Positions 14,607 to 27,733 of a stretch of 64,000 bases of DNA are shown here, piece by piece. The stretch is from Coniferiporia sulphurascens (taxonomy: Eukaryota; Basidiomycota; Agaricomycetes; Hymenochaetales; Hymenochaetaceae). Below the pieces are notes generated by a model. That model made no database searches. It saw only the letters and a list, made by a program, of their open reading frames with translations, and had not been told where the DNA came from. Every line of letters begins with the position of its first letter. The stretch's first letter is position 1. A program made the translations under genes and the position numbers. Location: the NCBI GenBank assembly GCA_002794785.1, contig NBBA01000002.1, positions 2,418,001-2,482,000 on the forward strand. The letters are read 5' to 3'.

Positions 14607-17600
14607 TTACACCGCCATAAACGAAAACAGATCTCCTAGCTCAACGTACCTCCGTCCACACCGAGAGAGGTACTTGTCAACCACACGGCCCATGTCTATC
14701 AATAATTCTGAGTTGCTCAATGCGGTAGCCCTGATAACTTCTACATAGGGACAAAAAATGAGCGGGAGCGCATTCATTTCGTAGCAAATGAAACGCTTAC
14801 CTTGCTGTGAACTGCCAATCGCGGCTTGTTCTATTTTCAAAATATCGAAGAGACTTGCAAAGTACATCAATTGGGTGTACAGTTGATTATCAGAGTACTG
14901 TGAATTTCGCTCATTAGTCTGAATTGACGAAATTGCTGAACTCTACGAACCTCGAACGAGACTGCGCCTTTGCAGTCGGACTTCAGACAGCGTCGCCCGT
15001 ACACGCCCATCACACGTGTGCGATTGCGGCATGTCGGATCGTCACAGACCGTCCAACCTTCATAATACTTGCTGATATACTCCCTTATATGGTTCTCGAG
15101 TTGGATCTGCATGCTCGGCGATCCGAGTGGCGCTTGGCACCCGGCGCATGCAGGGCCTGAGGGATGCAGAATAGACGTCTATACGTATGGCGAACATTAG
15201 CCGATTGTTCCATTAAGGCACTTAGAAACGCCTACCTCTCGTTGAAAGACATAAGTGAACGGCATGACTCCCTCGCATTTTCGACACCGAATCGTCAGAG
15301 GGTCGCAGTCCTTAAAACGCACGCTATCGGGCATCTGCGATTCGAGCGTACCAAACAGACGCTCTTCCGCGTCTCCGGCTATGTGCGCACGGTAGCGGCC
15401 AGGGTCAAGCCCAAGGCACTGTGCAAGGCGAGCTCTGTCGGTGCCTTCGATGGGATCACAGAGTCGCTCGATTGGCGGCAGGACTTGTTGCGAGAGGTAG
15501 AACTCGAAGTCTGCGACAGTTTGGGTCACCTTTAGGACGGGATGGAATTGGCATACTCAGACGAACCAATCTTAAGTGCGCCGTTCGCTCTTCTCAATTC
15601 ATCCGGATGATATGCCTTGTCTGCTTGGGCGGACTTCGTCGACTCGCCGTTCTCCCCGAGGCAGAAGATATACGGAATGACGTCGCCTGCCCTGGCGGAC
15701 TGTCCTTTGGATTTCATACGCAACGCAACCGTAACGTGCGGTTGGCTTTTTGCATCCGGGTAGTCTTCCGGGTTTTTACCCAACCGCTAGATGGTTGTTA
15801 TGATTTAATAAGAAAACCTGATTTCCAGTTTGAAAAACGCCGCACCTTAAAAATAATGAATTCCTCCAACCCAATTTTCCCACTTCGTACATTTTCCCCA
15901 ATAGTCGATAAATATTCGTGTATGTTTTCAACGACAGTCTCGGTAGCTTCACCAGACAAAACTTGACCAATGACATACCTAGCAGACCCATTAGCCTGAG
16001 CTCTGATGAGTATAAATTGAACTTACTGCGAAACATTTTTCGACAGCGTACAGTACTCGCGACGTTTCATATCAAGACCCTTTATTTCGACCGATGTCCG
16101 AGTCGCATCCTCCATCTTTATAGCCGCATACTTCTTCTTCTGCAAAAGCAGGAGGCGCTGGAATACGCCATCGAGGTCGATTTCAAGAAGCTTGTATTGC
16201 TCGTTAACCTGTTTCTTCAGCTCGGCCGATATCTTGAGAGCCTCCGCGAAGTCAGTGACGTTCGAGTTGACGAACACGGAGTCTGTGTCGCCATACACCA
16301 CCTAGTAACGTTTTAATAAAGTGAGCATGAGATTAACGGACAGTCCTACATCCAACTGCAGGCTTTCGGCAAGTTCGCGCGTGTGCGTTAAGATCTCTCT
16401 ACCCTTGAATGTTGTAAGGGCAGCAAGGGGACGCGCGTAGAATCTTGAATATTCAAACCCAAGACACCCGTACATACTGTTGGCGGTAAGTTTGAGGGCT
16501 TGTTGTTTGATATCATACTGCATCGCCGTTAAAGTCAGAGAATACGAATACTGGTCGATCAAGTTTTAGTACCTGAAGCATCCTGGCTTGGGGTATCGAG
16601 CGATCCTTCATAAGGCTCTTGACCTGCCTTCGTCGGTTGACGAGAGTTGCAATCAGACGGGGAAGGACGCCCTGGGCGACATCCGGTGAAGGGGGCTCGG
16701 GGATCTTCTCCTCTCCGTCCTTGACACGTGGTTAGCCATATGCCAACACACTAGGTTAGGGGCACTTACCTCAGCTTCCACTCTCTCCACGGTGGTAAAG
16801 TCAATATTATATTCTTGAATAATACTTGGGTATAGCGAGTTGAAGTCCATCACGAGAATGTATTTATCCCAAAGGCCACGTTTGGGTTCAAAGACCAGAC
16901 CACCCTTGTATTTGTCTCTTTTACTCTTCTGAGTCGTCCCAGCTGTACCATCTCCTTCCTCCGCTTCAACTTTGACAGCAGCGGCAGACTTCTTACCCCA
17001 GGTCTTGTCAGGACAGATATACTTAAGCCGGTGAAATTCGTGAAGCAGAATGTATTCATTTCGCTCCGCACGACCTCCATTCAACGTCTTGTTCCTAATT
17101 TGCTTCCGATTAGTAAATTAAACATCGCCAGCGAAATGTAAAGCACGTACCAGGAGTTACCGGCGAGGTTTGTCAACTGCTTTGTGAGCGGCAGGATCTG
17201 GACTTTCGCAGCAATTGCTATTTGGTAATGGGCATCAAGCTCGCAATGTCGAACGAACGTCATAAGTCTGTCGGGCGACGTTACACTACTATCGAAGTAG
17301 TTTGCAACCTCATCGGGGTCAATATCCTGGCGTTCACACTTCAGATGAGTCGTACACATCTCTGTTAGCGACCATGTCGTTGACGAAATCATGCTCTAGT
17401 CAAGGAGGGTTACGTTCTTCGTCAGCATATTTTTGACAACAACAAGGGCGGAATGCACCTTTGCACCATCGCTCGCAAGGTCACAAAGAAGCCTTCCACT
17501 CAAAAATTTGATGTTTGTTCCTTGTCTCCCGATATTTGGCCATCTGCTCCTTCTGAAGCGACCAATCCTCGACCAATTGTCTGCTTTAAGATCACGCATA

Positions 17601-19907
17601 CGAGTCAAGAGAACATCAAGAGATACGCCGAGGAAGTCGTGGCCGACAATGACATCGGGATCCGCTTTGTAAATCGTGACTGTAAGAAAATAATGTCAAT
17701 ATAATGATAGGAATGCACTTTTAAGTTCGATATCTACCGAGGAGGCGGTTGAGCAAGACCCTTTCGCTCGCTTCTGCGGAGATGGTCCCCTTCTGATTGG
17801 CCTGAGCGGCAGCTTGGAATTTCGGCGGGTAACTGTCTAGGGGTCGAACAAGAGTATGAACAGAGCATGGCAACTGGTCTGGCGGAGTCGGGTCATCTAT
17901 TTCTACTGTTACAACATTTGGTCAATGAACAATTGACAGTTTTCAGCTCAGGACATACAGTTGGACCACGTCCTTGCGGTCGCGCAGACGACCTCTCTCT
18001 TGTTTTCTTTGTAGTTGACGATCGTACGGACACTCAGGCTCATCACCGTGAGTGGTGGCATATCTTTTGGCGCGTTAGCGTCAGTCTCTGCAAATGGATT
18101 GATATCCTTCGGATCGGAGACAATAGCTTCGAGCTTGCACCAGGATATCTAAAGAAGAGGTTATGTTGTTAAACAAGGCTCAACGGGGTGTGCCGGGACA
18201 TACCCCTTTGTGCTCGATGTGCGGATTCTTGATTTCGAGCCAACACGGTCCCATGATTTTACGTTTTAGAACAAGGAGCTCGAATGCACTTGTCTTTGTC
18301 CCAAAAATGCGCGAGAAATTTGGACTTGAAAGGTCCTCCGGTAATTGCGACTCTTAAATGCGATGCTTAATGAAGTTGTCACCTTCCTGTCGAGCAGGCG
18401 ACTCACCTGAAAAAGCGTAGACAACCTTTAGCCATTGGCTTTCGCCAGTCGGGACATCGGGTTCCCCAAAGGCATAATTGCGCCTTACAAATTTGGCCTT
18501 AAAACTCTTGATCCCCGCCTTTTTTCGTATCATATCAAAATCTGCATATACGTCCTTCATTCCGGGAACGATATCCGTCTCATAACCATCCTCTGGGGTA
18601 ATATCAGATAATGGGGAGATGTCTCATGTCGGATTCGCTCACCAAGCTGCTTTTCGCGCGGAAGCACGAAAAGATTGCGCTCCAGATTTTCCACAGATAC
18701 ACAGCAGCTGATCCATACACCCGAGGTCTTGTCTTTGAGCTTTCCGATGAAATGAACCTTTCCGTCTTGCTCCAGATAATCTAACCAAAAGAAACGCAGG
18801 GACCCGTCTTCTTCTAAAGCATTGATATTTGAGGAATGAACGCTCGAAGATGAAGAAGTTGCTAGCGGTCCGAGTGTATCTTCCGATTTGACTGTTAGAG
18901 AAGCGTGCATGTTTAACCAGGAAGGCGTTTCATCCTCCTTTTTTCTTGCCTCGGAACTAACTGCTGTCGCCTTCTGTAGCTGCTTAACCCTAAGTAGTTT
19001 CGAGTCATCATGCTCTATCTTTGGTACTGTCCTATCCATCGGTGCAGGATCCTTCTCATCCATGAAATCGTCCATATTTATATCGTCAAAAGCATCGTCA
19101 TAAGATGAGTCGAAGCCGTCAGAGCTCCCGTCAGCACCAATCCCGTCAAGTTTGATATCCACATCGTCGGTTCTCGGCCGCTTGAACGGGCTAGAATTAT
19201 TAAAATCGTCATTCTGTGGAATCAGGTAATCATCCACAGGCCCGTCTGAGGATGTGTCCGCATATGAATCCCCGTTCGTTCGATAATTATTAAATTGATC
19301 ATCCTCGGGAGAGGATGGAGGTGGAGGTGAGTCATCTCGGGGCTTTCGTTTGCGAGACCGCACATACGTATCCGGGACAGCAGTCTCCATATTGTTAAGA
19401 AGTGAAGCCATGAAATCTTCCTCGTTCGCGGCGGAAGGCTTTGGCTTGTAGTCATTGTAAGTTGGGGCTACTGGCGGCGGGAGAGCGGGCTTCGATACAT
19501 TCTTCGACTTCTTCTTTGCTGGTTTGGGGGTCGGTTCCATGAGCTACGGTGGTATCAATTTATTCGCACACCTTTAGGCTTGACGTCCTCATCGGATGGT
19601 ATGTCCGCCTGTCCGTCTTCCCCCCAGTCATCCATACCGTTGTCGGCATACCCTCCCACCCCATCGTCGACAATGAAGTCGTCCCTCTGGAGTCTTCCCT
19701 TCACGATAGACTTGTACTGGTGCTCGTCCACTTCATCATATATGTCCTCGTCGTTGTCTTGCTACAAACGCAAGACTCAACATCATTCAAGTTGAAGCGC
19801 GCTCCAAGAACGACCAACCTTCCAGTCTCTTCCCCCGCCCTGCCTTGCACGCTTGTACGCGGCAAGCTTCTCCAATTTCGACGCGGTTTTGCGGCGATCA
19901 GACATGA
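14607..19907 (-). CDS. POL1: DNA polymerase alpha catalytic subunit
   Basis: B-family polymerase of the primase complex that extends RNA primers at origins and on the lagging strand. It begins [19 protein letters not shown] (exon 1, about 19907-19822), the conserved Pol alpha N-terminus. An acidic linker and the p180 N-terminal domain follow (about 19763-18660). Polymerase motifs on the minus strand are [17 protein letters not shown] (region II, about 16855-16800), [20 protein letters not shown] (region III, about 16495-16430) and [13 protein letters not shown] (region I with two catalytic Asp, about 16300-16262). The exonuclease-like domain around 17.2-17.7 kb appears to lack the proofreading acidic residues, as in other Pol alphas. 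The C-terminus has two cysteine clusters: CRKC with CAGC (15.30-15.15 kb) and CDDPTC with CLKSDC (about 15.04-14.97 kb). It ends at a TGA at 14607. About 18 introns; I have not fixed every junction. It is divergent from the DCR2-like gene. Confidence 0.95.
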
Positions 19908-19928
19908 TGAAGGTCAAGACGCGTTACG

Positions 19929-19948
19929 ACGCGACACGCGAAAACGCG
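19929..19948 (-). promoter_or_regulatory. Cluster of three ACGCG motifs upstream of POL1
   Basis: ACGCG occurs at 19929-19933, 19936-19940 and 19944-19948, 22-41 bp upstream of the POL1 start codon, inside the 279-bp region shared with the divergent DCR2-like gene. In yeasts the MluI cell-cycle box (ACGCGT, bound by MBF) controls POL1 and other S-phase genes. That this cluster works the same way here is inference. Confidence 0.45.
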
Positions 19949-20186
19949 CCCCGAAAACGGAAATGCCGTCCGTGGGAGTCATGGCCACTTTCTTGAAGCA
20001 GCTACACGTCTACTGTCTACTTTAATTAATTATCTGTGTCCACGCTCTTCACACCTTAAGCTTGTCTTCAATCGCCCTTGCCGCCGACCTTAGCAAAGCC
20101 CCATTTGTCCGAACTCATATTCCAGTCCCTCTTCACAAGGGTCCAGCCAAACCCGTCGCGTAGCGTTCATTGGCAACAAGAGAACT

Positions 20187-22817
20187 ATGGCAGTAACATG
20201 CGGTCACCTTTGGCGCTTTTTTAGATCTATCATGGCTCCAGTGTCCACAATCCTGGCATTTTGTCTGCTTCTGACCTGGATGTTTGTCTTGTATCAACCA
20301 ACAGCAGGTCCTGGCGCACTTCAAAGGCTAGGTTGGCAAGCTTGGGATTCTGTGACAATCAATGTTCCTGGCACCGAGTCTGGTTCTGGCGCGGGTCAGT
20401 CGACCGAAGAGGGCGTCGAATGGTGGAACGTAACATCTGGAGAAAAACAAGTGGATGCTTCCAGCTTCCCCTTGGATGTTTGGTCTCCCTTGCTGCCGCA
20501 CGAAACTGGTCGTGAGTAACTCCGCATACCTTGATAAATCCTTTGGACTAATACCATTCAGTCACGGAAATAACAATTGCGAAGTGCATGTTCCCATCGT
20601 CAATGTCTTCGTTGTGTTACCCGAAGACCACGCCCGAACAGGATGCTATCAAGGGTAAGTGGGTTCGTGTCGAACGTGACTTGAACATGATGTCGGGATT
20701 ATGGTCATTGGTACGCAGCATTTCCTGCCGATGAACGTGCATATCTAACAAAAAGATAGCACGTCTACTATCGTAGAAGTCGTCGTTTAGATGTCGACCT
20801 TGTTGATGATCTTGTCCTGCTACCCAAGGACGAGGAACCGTCCACTCCGGGAAACTGGCACAAAGTCGCGGCCTCCATCCGAGACGGAGTGCCTCGCATA
20901 CCGCAGCTATTTTTGTGGTACAACCTAGGAGAGAGGATGTCGTATTTGTCAAGCAACCAGAAACAGAATATTATCACTGAGCTTGACGTACTTTTCGGCG
21001 ACGATCGTCCTTGGTACGGGTTTGAAAGGCTCGAACCGCCAACTACTCCGGAACAAGAGGGACACCTGGAGAGTGCATGGCTTACGTTCCGGCGGGGGGT
21101 TAAATGTGAGTAATTTCCTTGTCATGAACTTTTCGTTGCGTGAATTCGCGATACAGCTCCACCCCGCGCCCCGCCTCTACATTTCTCCCATGACGGAAAG
21201 TTCAAGATTCTTCAGATTGCGGACTTGCATTTCTCTGTATCGCAGGGTAAATGCAGAGAAGTATCCTTCTCCCCATGCTTGCACTCGGATAACCTCACAA
21301 ATACACTCCTTGCTCATGTTCTTGATGAAGAGAAGCCGGACATGGTGGTCTTTTCTGGAGACCAACTTAACGGACAGGGAACCTCCTGGGACCCACGATC
21401 CGTATTAGCAAAATTCGCGAACGCAGTCACAGACAGGGGAATTGTGAGTGTGTTCTTTGTGAGTCTCACTCGGTTCGAACTATCGTATAGCCTTGGGCAG
21501 CAGTATTTGGGAACCATGACTCGGAAGTCGGCATGAGTAGAGAAGACCAGATGATGCTTCTGCAAGGAATGCCATATAGCCTTGCGGAACGAGGGCCGAA
21601 GGATATTGACGGGGTTGGAAACTATGTCTTAAAAGTTCACAGTGCAGATCCGTAAGTATAAATGCCTTACCTTGCATTCTACGGAAAGACAAAGTTCTTA
21701 TTGTGATAATTAGTTCAAAAATGCATCTGCTTACCCTTTACTTCTTGGACTCGGGCTCATATTCAAAGGGCGTATTCGATTGGTTTGGTGAGTACTGGGT
21801 CTCTTTGACTTAGTTGCACTCTTTTTTAACGCCTTATACATGTAGGTTATTTCCATCCAACAGAATATGACTGGATAAAAAAGGTGAGCTTTACAGTGTA
21901 TGTACCGTGTTTATCCCATTCAACCGTTTAATTGCACTAAATAGAGCCAGATCAATTGGTTCCTGCAAGAGTCTGGTGGGTAGCATTAAAAAAAGGGCGA
22001 TGAGACAATACTGACTACCACTAAGCATCGATTCAGCCGATCGAAAGGCCATTCACGCCTGATGGCACAAGCGACTTTGGTGGTATCTGGGAGCGACAGT
22101 CCACAAATCAGGTAACCCCAGGCACCAAGAAACTCGCAAAACCAAATGCTCTTATGTTCTTCCACATACCTCTGTTCGTCATCTCTGTCCCTCCTCATGG
22201 CTCAACCTGAATATTACCTTAGCCCCGAGAGTTATTCGACCGCGGACATCGATGCAAATACAGGACTTCCGTTGGACATCGGCATACATGATATAGAGGG
22301 GCCTGGGAATGCGAAGAAGAGCGATGGTTTCTTTGACAAAGGAATACTGCAGGCCCTCGAAACAGATCATAACTCCGGTGGCAATGTGAAAGAGGTCAAA
22401 GTAATCGCAAACGGGCATTGTCACAGTAAGGAATTTCCCTTAATTGCCTAGATCGCGACCTATCTTTTTTTTTCAGTTACAGAGAATTGTAGAAGGGTTA
22501 AGGGTGTATGGCTGTGTTTCGGTGGTGGAGGGTGAGTTCCTGTCTTCCTTATTTCGTCTTCTGAACTAATATGCGTATCGCAATGCCAAGGTCTTACTCT
22601 GGATATGGGAAGATCGGGTCCGTTATATTATCCTTTCTCTCGTAACATTCACCCTTATCCTTTCGTTTAAAGGTTTGATCGTCGATTCCGTGTGTACGAC
22701 GTTTCCGACTTTGGCGATACGATACGTACATACAAACGCACGGAGGAGGATGAGATTATGGATGACTTAGTCCTTGTAGGTAAAGGTGCGCCTCCGCCAT
22801 ATGAGGGCACCCGGTAG
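20187..22817 (+). CDS. DCR2: DCR2-like calcineurin-type metallophosphoesterase, membrane-anchored
   Basis: Related to yeast Dcr2, a phosphatase that dampens Ire1 signalling and affects cell-cycle progress. An N-terminal hydrophobic segment (MAPVSTILAFCLLLTWMFVL, from residue 16) is a signal anchor. After a fungal-specific region, the metallophosphoesterase motifs appear in order: FKILQIADLHFS (DxH), PDMVVFSGDQLNGQG (GDxxN-like), WAAVFGNHDSEVGMS (GNHD), LMFFHIPL, and VKVIANGHCH (GHxH). Downstream lies WLCFGGG, and the C-terminus is RFRVYDVSDFGDTIRTY then a tail ending PPPYEGTR. Many short introns interrupt it. Start at 20187; an ATG at 20232 is an alternative. The metal ligands all look intact. 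Confidence 0.88.
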
Positions 22818-23025
22818 GTGCAAACGGACTGTCTAAAGGATTTGTACACTAGCAAATTGTAACTGGATGCATATTTTCTCTTTTGTGCTTACTTTCAGGT
22901 TCTCTGGTAAGTCACGTGTTGACGCGTTGTTTATTTTGACGCGATGCCACCGAAGTCCGGTACCCGGTATTGACACCGCTTCACTAAATTACCCTACGGA
23001 TTCTTCTAAGAGGTCCCCTATAACC

Positions 23026-24038
23026 ATGCAAATCCTTTCGTCTATCTCTGCGCTATACTGTCTGGTCTTGCTGGCTCAAGCGGCAACGGTTGGCAACTCG
23101 TCTGATGCTGAGGAAACTGATACTGGCTTGGCTTCAACTAGTAGAATCCAGGAGAGACACACGCAATCACAATGTCAACCTCTCAGCTTTTCTTTCCTAG
23201 CATCGGACATATCTCGGGAGTCTTCTACGCCTTTCGTTGTCATCAGTCCGGATGACTCATACAAGGTTACGGTTGATGGACTGCAAGTGTCGCTGAAAAA
23301 ACCTGAAGGTGCAATCACAAGGCAAGACCACACCAACAGTGCGGTCGGACAGGGAGCAACTATAAACTCTACATTCACATTCCAGTGAGCATGCATAGTA
23401 ATGGTTACAGACAAGTCATGATTGGTATCCGCTGCCTCATCAGATACGGAAAGGTTACGTTTGGGATGAAAGCACCCGCGAGTGGCAGGCTCCGTCACAG
23501 CCGCAATCCTTATATGTATGCATTGTTCTCCTCTTGTCTTGATATGTTCTTATCCCGTATAGCGGACGAACGTGATGAGATCGACGTCGAACTAGTTGGA
23601 GGCGATGAACACCATTGGCAAACGAATGTCTATGCCCCGAGCCCTAAGGACACACAACCCCTCTGGGGGGTCTTTGGTGAGATAGACAATATCGGATCAT
23701 CGTCATCCATCACCGGATACCACAATTATACGATTGACTGGACAGAAGATCGGATTATCTGGTCAATCGATAAACATGTTGTTCGGACGCTGACACCAGG
23801 TTTGTGGCTTGTGATTAGGACATTCTGATCCATTCTTGCTCATTCTTTTCGCGCAGCTCAAACACGAATCAATGGTACGGAGCATTATCCCAGACAAGCA
23901 TGTAGAATTCAGCTCGGCATCTGGGATGCTTCGAGTCCAGAAGGGACGAGTGAGTGGGCAAAGGGGCCGATCAACTGGGACGAATCACCTTCGGTCATTA
24001 CTGCGACGATTAGGAATGTGCAAATCGAATGCAATTGA
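23026..24038 (+). CDS. Crr1-like GH16 cell-wall transglycosylase, with an apparent +1 frameshift
   Basis: Secreted GH16 enzyme of the Crh/Crr group, which links chitin to beta-glucan in fungal walls. A signal peptide is visible (MQILSSISALYCLVLLAQA). Then come the beta-sandwich segment (SFSFLASDISRES to INSTFTFQ), YGKVTFGMKAPA, the catalytic motif DERDEIDVELVGGD (ExDxE, about 23570-23606), HWQTNVYAP, YHNYTIDWTEDRIIWSID, and a C-terminal LGIWDASSPEGTSEWAKGP. The gene ends with a conserved cysteine just before the TGA. Between KVTFGMKAPA and the next conserved stretch (VAGSVTAAILI) the frame changes by one base around 23480-23490, with no room for a normal intron; the alternative would be an implausible 19-nt intron. 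It may be a pseudogene, a sequencing error or a rare allele. No GPI-anchor tail is seen. Confidence 0.8.
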
Positions 24039-24114
24039 CCCCTCTGACTTCCGTCTGCACACACCCGTACACTCTTGGACGCTCGAACCTTGCATAATAG
24101 ACTCTCGTCAACAA

Positions 24115-24134
24115 CTCTCTCTCTCTCTCTCTCT
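24115..24134 (+). repeat. (CT)10 microsatellite
   Basis: Ten perfect CT dinucleotides, about 80 bp downstream of the GH16 stop codon, probably in its 3' untranslated region. Confidence 0.9.
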
Positions 24135-27100
24135 TGTTCTATCTGTCGCATACCTCATACTCTACCAGTACGGCCTCGCGCTGCAGTTGATTGTGAATGG
24201 ATGGATTGTACGTAAATCTTCTAAGACGAAACATCACACGAATACCGAACACGGTGAACGACTCCTAGACGCTCAGTAGGCAGCGAAATTAAATATATCC
24301 TTGATGGTGACAACTTTGCGCCGGCGGAGGCTTCGACTGAAGCAGATACGGATAATTGAAAAAATGCAAAGATGGTAGCAAAGTGCAAGCGTTTCATGTC
24401 CTCATCCCTTTTATGTCCTTCGCACTCCTCGTTCGTTCGGGCATCCGAACAAAGGCTCATTTTTCCCTAGGAGAGGGTCTCCTGGATGATTCTGCCCAAA
24501 AAATGCTCTAACAACTCATCATAAATCCGTATTATGAAACTCGACGGTTTGATTCAAGGATTGAGTTTGGAAGCTTTGGGGGAACTCAAATGTGCTGGAG
24601 ATGCACATTTAATCAAAACCTCTCGGCAGCAAAAGCAATCCTGTATCCGTCTTAGCGCTTGTCTATAGTTGCATCTGGTGCACAGCGTCATTTCCGTAAA
24701 TGTACCTCGAGAAGTCCAGGCACTCAACTTAACGATGTGTGGGAAATAGTCGACATCGGAGCTAACCTAGTATTCGCTCTCTGCCAGCTGGGCCAAGACC
24801 CCTAAAGTCTGAGGTGATTACTCCCGCACCGACGCGTTTTGTACATGCTGAGCCGGCGTGGATACAAATTTCAAAACCACGAAAAGAAGTACTCGGGATG
24901 GATGCCTCGCTCCAACAATAAGACTACCCGGACGCCGACATTAATGCTAGTGGATTCTATGCACCGAGAAATTTAAAATCGCGTGGGTCATATCGAATCC
25001 GGACGGATTATAGTAATGATGCGACAACCGTGTGTTTGGTAGGCTGAACTCGATGACAAAGTGTCCGAAAGGATTCAAAAAACGCCAGGTCTAAAATATG
25101 CATCTGATTCTTGGCCGCACAGAACTTGAGAAGAGCATCAAAGTCCAGTGATGGTTGCAACTCGCAATGACTCGATAGCCGGACTCGGAAGTGGAGCCTG
25201 GTCTCTTCGGAAGTAAATACCAAAGTAAACACGCGTATACAAAGTTCATTACTTCGGCGCTGGTTGGATAGATCGAATTGTCGAGCCACCACCTGAATGG
25301 TCCGACCTGGGTTTAAAAAGATACATAGCATTTTCAGAGAAAACAAGCAGAGGTGCTGGTGGGGTCGAGATTCAGAATCCGCCGAAAATACAATAGATGG
25401 CGGGGCATTATCGATCCAGACACATTTCTGTTTCATGGTCGAGTTCAAGCTTTTAAAATATTATTGGTGACAGTAGATATTATTATCTGCGGCGCCCGGG
25501 GATAAGATACCGGATGCTGGCCGACGAGAGTGTGGGACTATACAAAATGCAGCCGGTCTCTGCGGTACTGGTATTGGTGCCAGTACTAGTGCGTGGCGCC
25601 GGTGTTGAGGCTGGGCAATTTCGGCTCGGGCCGGGAGACTGGCTCGTGGCCTTTTAACGAATGGCAAGCTCAGCAGTACCTATATAACCCTAAGCACGGT
25701 CGCGGGAGATGTTCCAGTCGGCCATATACACCCCTCCCAGTAACCGCGACGAACGATGGCCCTGTCTCCAAACGGCCTATACGCTTGCACACTACCCTCA
25801 GCTTCGAGTCAGGTCCATCTTGGGACACTCGGTATGCATACTTAGCATGTACTGCCTCTAATGTGCCGACAACAATAGCAGAAACCAAAGACATGCGAAG
25901 GCCAAGCCTGAGAGAAGCCAAGGAGGAGAACGGACCTGGTCCGAGCCACGTTGCAGACCCACTCAATCCATTCCCCGTTCCCACAGCGTCCACATTTGTA
26001 GAGGTGAGCACCGCAGTCCTATATATTCCCCAGTCAATATCTGTAATGTTTTCATAGCTGGCGAATCCCCTTCCGGATCGTGTCCCGCCTGCACCAAAAG
26101 TTAGCACCTGCACCGTAATCTTTCGCCTTGTTATTATCGGTTCTCACAACCCATTGTAGCCGCTATTCTTGGAGCTGCCGTCAACATCGGAGGCAGCTTC
26201 TTCCCCTAGGCTGGATATCGCTGAAATGCTTTGGGCCGCCCCTATCCCCCCGGGCAACGCCCTCGGCCTCACATTCTAACCAGGTATCTTCCGGCATACA
26301 TAGGATTTCTTCTTCCTCCATCTAAGCCACCTGTATTCTGTCGATGTTTATTGTGTCGCTCCTGTTTTTCTATCGCCTGACACCCCTGTGTTGTTATTTA
26401 CATTGTGTAGCATATAAATTAGAGACAGTCATTTTCAATCTCCCCGATATCTCTGGTAGCAATTATTCGCTTGCCACCTTAAGTACGCAGGCTTCTTTAG
26501 TCTGCGCAGTCGAGGGGCTATGACTGGCAGATCGTCAAGGCTAGTTTAAATAAATAAAGATTCATTCTAAATGGAATAGGAAGCGCTATTTCCAGTACCT
26601 TGAGATATTTCCCCCTGTTCGTGTACCAAGTACCACTTGAAACAGGCAATTCATTTTGGGAAGTCGGGAGGCGCCACTACGTCCAAACAACTCAAGCTAG
26701 TTTCAATATAGCAAAGCCAAATCACACAAACGCCAAAAAGGTCGAGTCGGACACACTGGTACTAGACACAGACATCAATTCCGTAACGTGTCTTGCTTTC
26801 TTGACGCTATTTAATGGCAACTTAATAGCTCCAGATCATCCAAATTAATCTACCCCAGACGAAATTGCTAAGCGAGATTACCAAAGACGTCATAGCACTA
26901 ATGGAACTCTCCAAATAGAAAACTCAGAAGCTTATCGTTGTTTATTTCAGAGGACGGTATCCCTGGACATAAACAAATGTACGTATGTGTCAACACGCCG
27001 AGCTGCAACCATTAGCAGTAAGTTAGCGCAAAACTGTGACCAAAAACCGTTGAGTATTTTTCCATTAGCATAAGTGAGGAATTCAGATAGCCGAACATAG

Positions 27101-27733
27101 ACCCAGAGACTATTCTGGCAAATTTAGCCCCTTGACGAAGGACGCCCAGTACTTCCCATAAGCGAGCCACTAGAACTGATCGAAAGCCATTGTAAATAAC
27201 GGAAATCGGACCATCAGGTAGTTCACGTTGTTGATGGACAGACCTCTGGTGAGCATCGCATAAAACTCTGAGTTGAAAACCCCAGGGTGTGAACGCATCA
27301 TGAAAAGAGCCACCGACACGCCGCTTTGATTCAAAAGTTAAAAAAACAGCGGGTCATAGTTAACTCGCTCCATGTACTCAGGCTGTGGAAACAGGACCGG
27401 TGCTCTCCATTACTTTTGCGTCGTCCTCCAACGGAGAACGGTCGATATTAATTTGTACTCGTCTACACCATCGAGAAGTGCCCGGAACAGGAGCCAGGAT
27501 TGCGCCCACTTCTGCACGACAGACCTGTACTTGACCCACATTTTGTGTCCTGACGACCCAGCGATAGCGAAAATCTTGTGTGAGGCGCAAGCTTGGGTTT
27601 GCGAGGCAGGGGCGTGATTCCCGGCATCTACCGAGGTAATGTACAGTTTTACATGGATTAGGCAAGTGACAGTAAACTTGTTTGACGGTGTTTACGTGAT
27701 CCTCAAGCATCCCTCAAGACCACCGCAACGCCA
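24135..27733. other. Gene-poor interval of about 3.6 kb
   Basis: No confident gene. The longest frames are 25008-25448 (-), 25593-26057 (+) and 25670-26113 (-); both frames near 25.6-26.1 kb cannot be real. The plus-strand one starts at a GTG but can be extended through plausible introns (donor after 26003, acceptor CATAG near 26058, then a further acceptor TTGTAG near 26159 and CCAG near 26282) to a stop at 26325. That gives a proline- and serine-rich hypothetical protein with no known domain. The last few hundred bases before 27734 should hold the RPL11 promoter. Confidence 0.4.
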
